Source: Desulfobacter sp.
GTDB taxonomy: Bacteria; Desulfobacterota; Desulfobacteria; Desulfobacterales; Desulfobacteraceae
DNA: 12,350 nt
Assembly (NCBI GenBank): GCA_030145005.1
Contig: JAQYWJ010000045.1
Span: 1 to 12,350, forward strand
Reading direction: 5' to 3'
Shown here one piece after another: positions 6,831 through 12,350 of the stretch. A program made the translations under genes and the position numbers. Position 1 is the stretch's first letter. Every line of letters begins with the position of its first letter. The notes beneath the pieces are model-generated. The model had not been told where the DNA came from. It saw only the letters and a list, made by a program, of their open reading frames with translations, and made no database searches.

Positions 6831-7739
6831 ATGAAAAGAAAAATTATACCGTTTCTAATGGCAATGATTTTTTGGGTTGGCATGGTTACACCTGCTTATG
6901 CATGGAGCTGGCCAACTCCCGAATCCTATAGCCTTGTTTCTCTCGGGGATTCCACAGCTGTTGGTACGAGACCGGAAGCAGAACCAATAGATTCAGGTCC
7001 CGGTGAAATGTACTATGAAGATGGTTATTTCGACCTGTTGGAATCTTACCATTTCAACGATGATGCAATAAGCCTCGCAGTAGACGGAAAGGACTCCCAA
7101 GACATATTAAGAGACCTTTGGATTGACTTTACGACTAGGTCAAATGTCAGGAATGCTAAAGAGGCCGTTATTCTGAATGTAGGCGGAAATGACCTTCTTG
7201 GAAGGGTTATGGATGCGGCATACGATTATGCTCTTACAAATTTTAATATGGCCCCTTTAAAAAAAAAGGATCTAAATGACTACAATGCAAAACTTGAGTA
7301 TTTCCAGGATTTAGTCGATACAATTGAGGATTCTGAAGTTGAATTAATAGATGCACTTAATACAATAATAGAAGATGCAAATCTAGTTGAAGGAGCTCTG
7401 CTATTCAGCTTGAGGTACCCAAGCATTGTCAGGACCATGAGAAGATTAAACCGGGATGTAGATTTCTACGTTCTCACAATTTTCAACCCTATTCCTCAGA
7501 CTTATGACCCAGACCTTGAAGAAATCAGAATGCAGCTTGACAATTTACTGGAAATTATGAACGGCGTTATTGAAAGAAATGCCAACAGATACGACAATGT
7601 ACACCTTATAGATGTACATCAAGAATTTTTAGAAAAGCCGGGATCTGTTGGATTCGTTCCACCAGAGAATCTCGATCCCCATCCAACGGAGTATGGACAG
7701 TTATTAATTTATGAATTGCTTGAGCCAAATTTTATTTGA
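6831..7739 (+). CDS. Secreted SGNH/GDSL-family hydrolase
   Basis: This is a predicted extracytoplasmic ester hydrolase (lipase, esterase or acyl-transfer type). The N-terminus is a signal peptide with a Lys/Arg start, a hydrophobic core and a likely cut after AYA (residues 22-24). The SGNH blocks follow in order: GDST with nucleophile Ser41, Gly86 (VDGKD), GGND with Asn120, and DPHPTEYG with Asp282 and His284. The 302-residue length suits a single-domain enzyme. The start has AAAGGAG seven bases upstream. Arginine AGA and isoleucine ATA codons are frequent and the gene is clearly more AT-rich than the atp and KamA-like genes, which suggests acquisition from elsewhere. No neighbour points to a substrate. 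The family call is firm; the activity (lipid, polysaccharide deacetylation or other) is open. Confidence 0.9.
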   Translation: MKRKIIPFLMAMIFWVGMVTPAYAWSWPTPESYSLVSLGDSTAVGTRPEAEPIDSGPGEMYYEDGYFDLLESYHFNDDAISLAVDGKDSQDILRDLWIDFTTRSNVRNAKEAVILNVGGNDLLGRVMDAAYDYALTNFNMAPLKKKDLNDYNAKLEYFQDLVDTIEDSEVELIDALNTIIEDANLVEGALLFSLRYPSIVRTMRRLNRDVDFYVLTIFNPIPQTYDPDLEEIRMQLDNLLEIMNGVIERNANRYDNVHLIDVHQEFLEKPGSVGFVPPENLDPHPTEYGQLLIYELLEPNFI

Positions 7740-7831
7740 TTTTATGTTAGTGTCTTTGTGTGAACTTTTCAACTGAAACGCTTCATATTTAGAATTGCTG
7801 TTCAACAACAAACAATCAAGGGGAATTTAAA

Positions 7832-7866
7832 AACGGTGCTGTCGCTCAACAGCACCGTTCTTTTTT
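7832..7866. terminator. Rho-independent terminator between convergent genes
   Basis: AACGGTGCTGT (7832-7842) pairs perfectly with ACAGCACCGTT (7849-7859) around a 6-base loop, and a C plus six Ts follow. It lies about 90 bases after the SGNH stop and would end that transcript. On the other strand it begins just after the stop of the Nif11-like gene, followed by a weak TTTAAATT, so it may work both ways. Confidence 0.9.
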
Positions 7867-8083
7867 AAACCCAAATTCCCTTCTTTGGCGGGTTGCCATA
7901 TGAATCGAAAGAGTCCCCATTTAACCTCAATACTTCCTGCAGTTCTTCTACAGTAAACTCAAAGCCGTCTTCTTTTGCCATAGCTGCAAATTTTTCCATT
8001 GAAAAGCAGTTATCGTACTTTACACGGAATTTGCGATCATCTGCACCTTTATCTAAAAAGGCCTGAACGTTTTCTTTTGACAT
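7865..8083 (-). CDS. Nif11-like leader-domain small protein
   Basis: The 72-residue product matches the Nif11 domain pattern: MSKENVQAFLDKGADD at the start, then a helix around FSMEKFAAMAKEDGFEFTVEELQEVL (residues 28-53). Nif11-type sequences serve as leader peptides of ribosomally made, modified peptides in some bacteria, and also occur as orphan small proteins. Here the tail after the domain (about 54-72, ending in NPPKKGIWV) is short, has no Cys and no GG or GA cleavage site, and no modifying enzyme or peptidase-transporter is nearby. A product role as a modified peptide is therefore unproven. The start has GGAG 8 bases upstream. The gene ends at the shared terminator, and its upstream side abuts the MITE-like element, which may carry its promoter. 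Confidence 0.8.
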   Translation of the reverse strand: MSKENVQAFLDKGADDRKFRVKYDNCFSMEKFAAMAKEDGFEFTVEELQEVLRLNGDSFDSYGNPPKKGIWV

Positions 8084-8141
8084 CGTATTTCTCCATTGAT
8101 TAATTAAAATTCAGTCGTGTCCGGTCAGGTTGTTGCGGACA

Positions 8142-8255
8142 TTTAAAAAGGGTGTGTCCCACCGTTTACATCTGCAAAATTACATCTGCAAAAATTAGAC
8201 CAATTTTAAATGCCCATAATCCCTTTGTTGCAAAAGATGGGACACACCCTTTAAA
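8142..8255. repeat. Nested inverted-repeat unit (GGGTGTGTCCCA ends)
   Basis: AAAGGGTGTGTCCCA (8147-8161) is perfectly inverted at 8238-8252. With outer TTTAAA bases on both sides the unit spans 8142-8255, the left arm having two extra As. The 76 bases between the arms hold a tandem repeat and no gene. The GTGTGTCCC-type ends resemble palindromic units tied to single-strand (REP/IS200-like) transposases; that link is from general recollection. Confidence 0.55.
8166..8193. repeat. Tandem 14-bp direct repeat
   Basis: TTACATCTGCAAAA occurs twice head to tail without a mismatch (8166-8179 and 8180-8193), inside the nested inverted-repeat unit. It is probably a slippage product. Confidence 0.8.
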
Positions 8256-8471
8256 AGACGTTATTTTCAATGCTTTTTTATTGAATATTGATGATTCGGT
8301 ACAAAAATTGAATGTGTTATTTTTAGAATTTTAGATAGCCTCGTTGTTTTTTATGACGATTTTGTTGTTTTAAGGATTTGTGACTCATTTTTTCGGATGA
8401 AAATGTTTACACGCAAAAAAAACAACCGGACACTACTGAAGTGAACTAACAATAACAAAGGAGAAACTGAC

Positions 8472-9233
8472 ATGAAAAAAGTGCAAAGATTGATAATTTT
8501 CGTCTTTTTTATTCTGCTGGTATTCAGCATTCAGGTACAGGCTCAGACCGGACGGGTTCGTGTTTCAGTGGCAAAGAGTATGAGCAATCTGTGCAATAAT
8601 TTGATAACAAAATTTCATAAACAGCATCCTGATGTGAAAATTATCCCCAATTTTGCGTCCTCCGGCGCCTTGGCAAAGCAAATCGAACAGGGGGCGCCTG
8701 CAGATATCTATGTCTCTGCCAATCCGAAGTGGATGAAGCATCTGATTGAAAAAGGCAAGATTAAGACAGACACCAAAAAAATATTTGCCCATAATGCGTT
8801 GGTTTTTGTGGGAAAATCAAGTACGGATGCCCATTCCATGGATGATTTACAGAAATTGACGCGTGTTGCTTTAGGCAGTCCCAGCAGTGTGCCGGCCGGT
8901 CAGTATGCTAAGCAGGCTATGGATAAAGAGGGAATCTATGATGAAATGCTCAAGAAAGGGCAACTGGTCATGGCAAAGGACGTCCGCCAGGCCCTGATTT
9001 ATGCCGACCGGGGAGAGACCGACGGTGCGTTTGTTTACAAAACGGATGCGATGCTCACCACCAGTGCCGGGATTCTGTTTGAAGTTCCTCCGGCGCTTTA
9101 TAGTCGGGTAACCTATCCGGTTGCCATGACAAAGGAAAGCGACGGGAATGCCTATGCCGGGCGCTTCTATGACTATATCGTTTCTGAAGCGGCCCATCCG
9201 GAAATGATTCACCTTGGTTTTACATTGCCCTGA
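8472..9233 (+). CDS. modA: Molybdate ABC transporter, periplasmic binding protein
   Basis: ModA captures molybdate (and tungstate) in the periplasm for the ModBC importer. The 253-residue product begins with a signal peptide ending near VQA (residues 22-24). Candidate oxyanion ligands match the E. coli pattern: Ser36 (AKSMSNL), Ser63/64 (NFASSGALAKQI), Ala142 (SVPAGQYAK), Val171 (DVRQAL) and Tyr189 (FVYKTDA). The motif QGAPADIYVSANPKWM (73-88) is also a family hallmark. A clear AAAGGAG lies 9 bases before the ATG. There is no lipobox, so it should be soluble in the periplasm. Tungstate use cannot be excluded from sequence. modB follows after 12 bases. No ModE-type operator is obvious upstream, where the MITE-like element ends 31 bases before the start. 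Confidence 0.95.
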   Translation: MKKVQRLIIFVFFILLVFSIQVQAQTGRVRVSVAKSMSNLCNNLITKFHKQHPDVKIIPNFASSGALAKQIEQGAPADIYVSANPKWMKHLIEKGKIKTDTKKIFAHNALVFVGKSSTDAHSMDDLQKLTRVALGSPSSVPAGQYAKQAMDKEGIYDEMLKKGQLVMAKDVRQALIYADRGETDGAFVYKTDAMLTTSAGILFEVPPALYSRVTYPVAMTKESDGNAYAGRFYDYIVSEAAHPEMIHLGFTLP

Positions 9234-9245
9234 AAGGAAATTGTG

Positions 9246-9926
9246 ATGTTGACACTGTCGCCCCAGGATATTTCTGCCGTCTGGCTTTCTCTGAAGGTTG
9301 CCTGTTCGGCAACTTTGATTGCCACTCCCTTTGGAATTGCTTGTGGCTATTTTCTTGCCTTTTGCAAAATTAGAGGCAAGGTGGTGGTGGAAGGGCTTAT
9401 CAGTCTGCCGCTGGTTTTACCGCCGGTCGTGGTCGGATATCTTTTGTTGTTGTCCTTCGGGTCCAACGGTATCATTGGTAAGTTTTTGAACCTTTTTGGT
9501 ATCCAGGTGGTTTTTTCACTTACCGGTGCGGTCATTGCATCGGCGGTGGTCGGGTTTCCCCTGATGGTCCGTTCAATTCGTATTGGTATGGAGGCGGTGG
9601 ATCAATCCTATATTTCAGTGTCACGAACCCTTGGTGCGGGATGGTGGGACAGTTTTTTTACCATTGTCCTGCCGTTGAGCGGCCGTGCGATTCTTTCCGG
9701 GATGTCGTTGATGTTTGCCAGAAACCTTGGTGAGTTCGGCGCAACCGTTATTCTTGCCGGTAATATTCCGGGGATGACACAGACGATACCTCTGGCAATC
9801 TACGAATACACATCCGTTCCGGGTGGCGACCGGATGGCGCTGACGCTGTGTCTGGTCTCCATCAGCCTTTCTTTTACCATCCTTCTTGTTAGTGAGGGAA
9901 TAAACCGCAGGTTCAGGAGGGGGTAA
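9246..9926 (+). CDS. modB: Molybdate ABC transporter permease
   Basis: ModB is the inner-membrane channel of the molybdate importer. The 226-residue product has about five or six hydrophobic helices. The cytoplasmic EAA loop that contacts the ATPase is present: SVSRTLGAGWWDSFFTIVLP (about 125-144). LPLVLPPVVVGYLLL and FARNLGEFGATVILAGN are characteristic ModB segments. The start is the ATG at 9246, with AAGG 8 bases upstream; a GTG codon directly before it is also possible. modC begins 2 bases after the stop, so the two are co-translated. Confidence 0.95.
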   Translation: MLTLSPQDISAVWLSLKVACSATLIATPFGIACGYFLAFCKIRGKVVVEGLISLPLVLPPVVVGYLLLLSFGSNGIIGKFLNLFGIQVVFSLTGAVIASAVVGFPLMVRSIRIGMEAVDQSYISVSRTLGAGWWDSFFTIVLPLSGRAILSGMSLMFARNLGEFGATVILAGNIPGMTQTIPLAIYEYTSVPGGDRMALTLCLVSISLSFTILLVSEGINRRFRRG

Positions 9927-9928
9927 CG

Positions 9929-10984
9929 GTGCAGTTAGAAGTCGAGTTAAAAAAAAGTTTCAAGGATTTCACCCTTGATGTTGCTTTCAGTCTATCCTCA
10001 TCAAGGACGGGGATTTTCGGTCCGTCAGGGAGCGGAAAATCAACGATTATGAATCTGCTTTCCGGACTGGAACTGCCGGACAGCGGTCATATTCGACTGG
10101 GTGATACCGTTCTTTTTGATTCAAAGAGAAAGATTAATCTCAAGCCGGATCAGCGCAACATTGGCGTTGTGTTTCAGCACGCCCATCTTTTTCCCCATAT
10201 GAGCGTTAAAAGAAATATCTTCTATGGCTATAAACGGGTCAAACCGGAAAATAGACAGATTGATCCTGATGGGCTTTTTGAGGTTCTCGGTGTTACACAG
10301 CTTTTGTCACGGGATGTTTCCACCCTGTCAGGAGGGGAACGACAGCGTATCGCCCTGGCAAGAACGGTTCTGTCAAATCCTCGGCTTATCCTGATGGATG
10401 AGCCGCTTTCGGCTTTGGATGAGGGACATAAATTTCAGATTATTCCGTATTTGAAAAATGTCTTCAACAATTACGGTATTCCTATGATTTTTATCAGCCA
10501 TTCGGTGCTGGAAATGCGAATGATGACCGATGAGGTTCTGGTGATCGAAAGGGGCCGTATTCAGCAGCATGGTGCGGCTGAAGAACTGGCAAAAAAATCG
10601 TGGAACCGTGGTCTTGAGAGTTATGTCAACCTGATTAATCTTGGTGGCGCTTCTCCCTATAAGGATCTGTTTCGTTATAAGTGGGGGGATACCAGTATTA
10701 TTCTCACTGAACCGGCAGAGAGTGAAGAAAATCTCTTTGAACTCGATTCACGGGACATTCTTCTTTTCAAGCGGCATCCGGAGGCAACAAGCGCCAGAAA
10801 CCTTTTGAAGTGTACTGTGACGGATATCTATAGCTGTGGAAATCGTGTGCGTGTGGAGCTTGCCTGTGGCAATGAACACCTGATTGCCCAGATCGTTCCT
10901 GAATCGGTATGCGAACTGGGGATTAAGGAAGGCACAATGGTGGTGGCGGCAATAAAGGCATCCGCGTTCAAGAAGATATTTTGA
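9929..10984 (+). CDS. modC: Molybdate ABC transporter ATP-binding protein
   Basis: ModC powers molybdate import by ATP hydrolysis. The 351-residue product has all ABC motifs in order: Walker A GPSGSGKST (31-39), Q-loop Gln83 (VFQHAHLFPHMS), signature LSGGERQR (133-140), Walker B LILMDEP (153-159, Glu158) and switch His191 (ISHS). A C-terminal TOBE domain follows (about 290-350, LKCTVTDIYSCGNRVRVEL), a fold that binds oxyanion and may give feedback control. The gene uses a GTG start behind a strong AGGAGGGGG, 2 bases after modB. Length and layout are those of canonical ModC. Confidence 0.96.
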   Translation: MQLEVELKKSFKDFTLDVAFSLSSSRTGIFGPSGSGKSTIMNLLSGLELPDSGHIRLGDTVLFDSKRKINLKPDQRNIGVVFQHAHLFPHMSVKRNIFYGYKRVKPENRQIDPDGLFEVLGVTQLLSRDVSTLSGGERQRIALARTVLSNPRLILMDEPLSALDEGHKFQIIPYLKNVFNNYGIPMIFISHSVLEMRMMTDEVLVIERGRIQQHGAAEELAKKSWNRGLESYVNLINLGGASPYKDLFRYKWGDTSIILTEPAESEENLFELDSRDILLFKRHPEATSARNLLKCTVTDIYSCGNRVRVELACGNEHLIAQIVPESVCELGIKEGTMVVAAIKASAFKKIF

Positions 10985-11007
10985 TAAAAATTAAAAGGAA
11001 AAAGGCT

Positions 11008-11463
11008 ATGGATATTGTTATTAAAGATGCTCTTCCTGTCGATATTGATCAGATGTTGCCTCTGTTGGCCCAGCTCTTTGCAATAGAACAGGATTTTGAA
11101 TTCAATGCAGAGGCCCAGGCCCGGGGGCTTCGGCTGATGCTGGACGGTTGCGGAAAGCACAGAGCCGTGAAGGTGGCGTGGATGAATGACACAATTGTCG
11201 GAATGTGTACGGCCCAGACCCGAATCTCAACGGTCCAGGGTAATATCAGTGCGGTGGTGGAGGACCTGGTTGTGGCTCGTGAATACAGAAAGAAAGGGAT
11301 AGCAACCCTTTTGTTGTCTGCCATCGAAGGTTGGGCTGTAAACAAAGGGATAAAATCCATCTCCCTGCTTGCAGACAAAGACAACCAGGGCTGTCTTGAT
11401 TTTTATAATGAAAAAGAGTGGAAACGCACTTCATTGATCTGTCTGGTCAAATCCTTGGATTAA
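11008..11463 (+). CDS. GNAT-family N-acetyltransferase
   Basis: This 151-residue protein has the GCN5-related acetyltransferase fold, which moves an acetyl group from acetyl-CoA to an amine. Motif A is VVEDLVVAREYRKKGIATLL (about 83-102), with the CoA pyrophosphate loop R94-x-x-G97-x-A99. NQGCLDFYNEKEWKR near the C-terminus is the usual motif B region. The ATG at 11008 is preferred because AAGGAAAAAGG precedes it; a TTG at 10981, overlapping the modC stop, would add nine basic residues. The gene starts 23 bases after modC and is probably in the mod transcript, though no known step of molybdate use needs it. Its substrate is not predictable. Confidence 0.85.
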   Translation: MDIVIKDALPVDIDQMLPLLAQLFAIEQDFEFNAEAQARGLRLMLDGCGKHRAVKVAWMNDTIVGMCTAQTRISTVQGNISAVVEDLVVAREYRKKGIATLLLSAIEGWAVNKGIKSISLLADKDNQGCLDFYNEKEWKRTSLICLVKSLD

Positions 11464-12139
11464 GATCTCCTAGAAGGGCCATGGAAATTTTAAAATAGCC
11501 CATCTGCTTGTCTTTTAAGGAACGGGTCTTAAATAATTTGGCCATTTTGCTATATCCGGGACGCCCGCGCTCCCAGGTTAAGTTATTTCGGACTCATTTC
11601 TAAGCCACTCTCAGCGTTATGCCAACGGGTATCAGGAACAGGAAGAATCTGATTACATTGGCGTAGCTTGATGGCGACTTAAAATCTGATGCATCTGTGG
11701 GCTATTTAATTCTGACCATAGGCCTAAATCGAAAGATATTTTTCACATATCCGTTAGCAAAAAGAGGATCGGATTAAAAAGTTACATTTTGGGGTCTTTG
11801 ATTATGGTCCGGCTAAGATAACTCTATTGCTGATATCCTGCTCGTTCTCATTAAAATTCACAAAAACTACCTTTTAATAGCTGGAAGAACCAGGCGCTAA
11901 ATAATAATTTTTTGCAAATATTAATTACATATTTGAATTAAAACAGGCTGCGTATATGTAATATAGAAGTCCTTGTCTGTTTATTTCAACATGATTACAA
12001 TTTTTTTTATTTAAAACAATTTTTAATTCAAACAAGTTAGATTTTTTTGCCCTTCATTGGAGATTATGATGGAACACCCGTTGCCGTTACCGGCATCACG
12101 ACAACGGACAGGTTTTTTGCCTGTTAAAATTAAAAACAA
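11464..12139. other. Gene-poor AT-rich intergenic region
   Basis: I find no supported gene in these 676 bases. Present are a GC-rich REP-like motif (11556-11577) and a loose inverted pair TAAAATAGCCCA/TGGGCTATTTAA (11491-11502 and 11698-11709, 11 of 12). There is also a perfect but AT-only-rich pair TTTGAATTAAAA/TTTTAATTCAAA (11932-11943 and 12021-12032). Small stems lie near 12082-12095 (TGCCG/CGGCA) and 12108-12124 (ACAGG/CCTGT). A short stop-bounded frame at 12041-12127 reads like a protein end (PFIGDYDGTPVAVTGITT) and may be a gene remnant. No clear terminator follows the acetyltransferase gene. Confidence 0.6.
11556..11577. repeat. GC-rich REP-like motif in AT-rich surroundings
   Basis: A 22-base GC-rich block containing GGGACGCCCGCGCTCCC stands out in an otherwise AT-rich stretch. 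GGGA/TCCC can pair, with GCGC inside. It resembles interspersed GC-rich palindromic units I recall from other genomes. Only one copy is visible here, so calling it a repeat is tentative. Confidence 0.3.
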
Positions 12140-12350
12140 CTAAAGCTTAATTAAGGAGCTAAAAAATAAAATAAAATAACAGAAAACCGGCAGGACGATA
12201 TTGGTCAAAACATTGTTCTGCTCGAAGCTTTCTCTGTTAAATGACCGGAGCTTGGCGGGATCAAAGCGCTTCAGTCCCGGCAGGTAGGGATGCACATCCC
12301 GGCAGTAATCTTGGTAGTCCCGGCCAAAAAGTCCGGCAAGGATTTTTTCT
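12140..12350 (-). CDS. C-terminal end of a membrane methyltransferase-like protein, partial
   Basis: An open frame enters from the right edge and ends at TAG (12142-12140), giving 69 visible residues. It starts EKILAGLFGRDYQDYCRDVHPYLPGL. The pattern of an acidic-Leu start, FGxxYxxYCxxVxxYLP and a basic follow-up is that of the C-terminal end of isoprenylcysteine/phospholipid methyltransferase-like membrane enzymes, which methylate lipid or thiol substrates with S-adenosylmethionine. After this motif comes an unusual tail with a further hydrophobic helix (about NIVLPVFCYFILFF). The N-terminal helices and the start lie outside the window, so the assignment rests on one motif. The reading frame is uninterrupted and uses the GC-richer codons of the native genes. 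Confidence 0.6.
   Translation of the reverse strand, partial: EKILAGLFGRDYQDYCRDVHPYLPGLKRFDPAKLRSFNRESFEQNNVLTNIVLPVFCYFILFFSSLIKL

Larger units (their letters stand above)
8110..8440. mobile_element. MITE-like or decayed insertion-sequence element
   Basis: The ends are TTCAGTCGTGTCCGGTC (8110-8126) and, on the other strand, TTCAGTAGTGTCCGGTT (8440-8424), matching at 15 of 17 positions. The 331-base interior codes for no transposase. A minus-strand frame of 21 codons (8388-8323, very basic, MSHKSLKQQNRHKKQRGYLK) near the right end could be a transposase start left after internal deletion, but I cannot identify it. The left end also forms a TGTCCG/CGGACA hairpin (8118-8141). No clear target duplication is visible. 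The element fills the divergent gap between the Nif11-like gene and modA. Confidence 0.5.

Noticed and set aside
7865..8083. A ribosomal peptide biosynthesis cluster
   Set aside because: Only the Nif11-like gene is present; no lanthionine, YcaO, radical SAM peptide maturase or peptidase-transporter gene is in the window. The KamA-like protein has the PLP lysine of an aminomutase.
8166..8193. CRISPR-type repeat
   Set aside because: There are only two 14-base copies directly abutting with no spacer between them.
8152..8334. Plus-strand frame of 60 codons inside the repeat element
   Set aside because: It starts within an inverted-repeat arm, runs through a tandem repeat, has no ribosome site and no recognisable motif.
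8441..8471. ModE-type operator upstream of modA
   Set aside because: No inverted TATAACG-like pair is seen in this gap or in the adjacent end of the repeat element.
11008..11463. The acetyltransferase as AblB partner of the KamA-like protein
   Set aside because: It lies nearly 5 kb away behind modC, is only 151 residues and lacks any AblB-specific feature that I can see.
11932..12032. Perfect 12-bp inverted pair TTTGAATTAAAA/TTTTAATTCAAA as a mobile-element boundary
   Set aside because: The arms are almost all A and T in very AT-rich DNA, so a chance match is likely, and nothing recognisable lies between them.

Overview
The window looks like chromosomal DNA of an anaerobic Gram-negative bacterium, most likely a sulfate-reducing member of the Desulfobacterota (Desulfobacteraceae-like). 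This assignment rests on gene content and style: an N-type ATPase operon, a long KamA-type radical SAM protein, a Nif11-like peptide and a molybdate importer. It is an inference, not a database result.

Left third (1-3861, minus strand): seven genes of an N-ATPase operon in the diagnostic order atpD-atpC-atpQ-atpR-atpB-atpE-atpF, tightly packed with several overlaps. atpF runs off the left edge; the usual next genes, atpA and atpG, would lie outside. The small membrane proteins AtpQ and AtpR, and a c subunit with a carboxylate in both helices, separate this from a housekeeping F-type ATP synthase. N-ATPases are thought to hydrolyse ATP to export ions (Na+ or H+). A good sigma70-like promoter reads into atpD from the gap at 3862-4087.

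That gap also holds a strong hairpin plus T-run pointing the other way, just ahead of a divergent 729-residue KamA-family radical SAM gene (4088-6277). The enzyme keeps the iron-sulfur cysteines and the PLP lysine, but lacks the two aspartates that lysine 2,3-aminomutase uses to hold its substrate. It also carries a long N-terminal region, so its substrate is open.

Middle (6278-8470): an AT-rich stretch with a 12-bp-armed palindrome, a TATAAT box and a long structured leader before a secreted SGNH/GDSL hydrolase whose base composition differs from its neighbours. A perfect 11-bp hairpin separates it from a convergent Nif11-like small protein. Between that small gene and modA sits a gene-poor, MITE-like element of about 331 bp with 17-bp imperfect terminal inverted repeats and a second inverted-repeat unit nested inside.

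Right third: modA-modB-modC (periplasmic binding protein, permease, ATPase with TOBE domain) plus a GNAT acetyltransferase form a compact molybdate-uptake operon. Then 676 bp hold no convincing gene, only scattered repeats including a GC-rich REP-like motif. The right edge carries the C-terminal end of a minus-strand membrane methyltransferase-like gene.

No complete new multi-gene system is evident. The most distinctive items are the divergent KamA protein beside an ion-pumping N-ATPase, the hairpin between them, the structured leader of the SGNH gene, and the orphan Nif11 peptide beside the MITE-like element.
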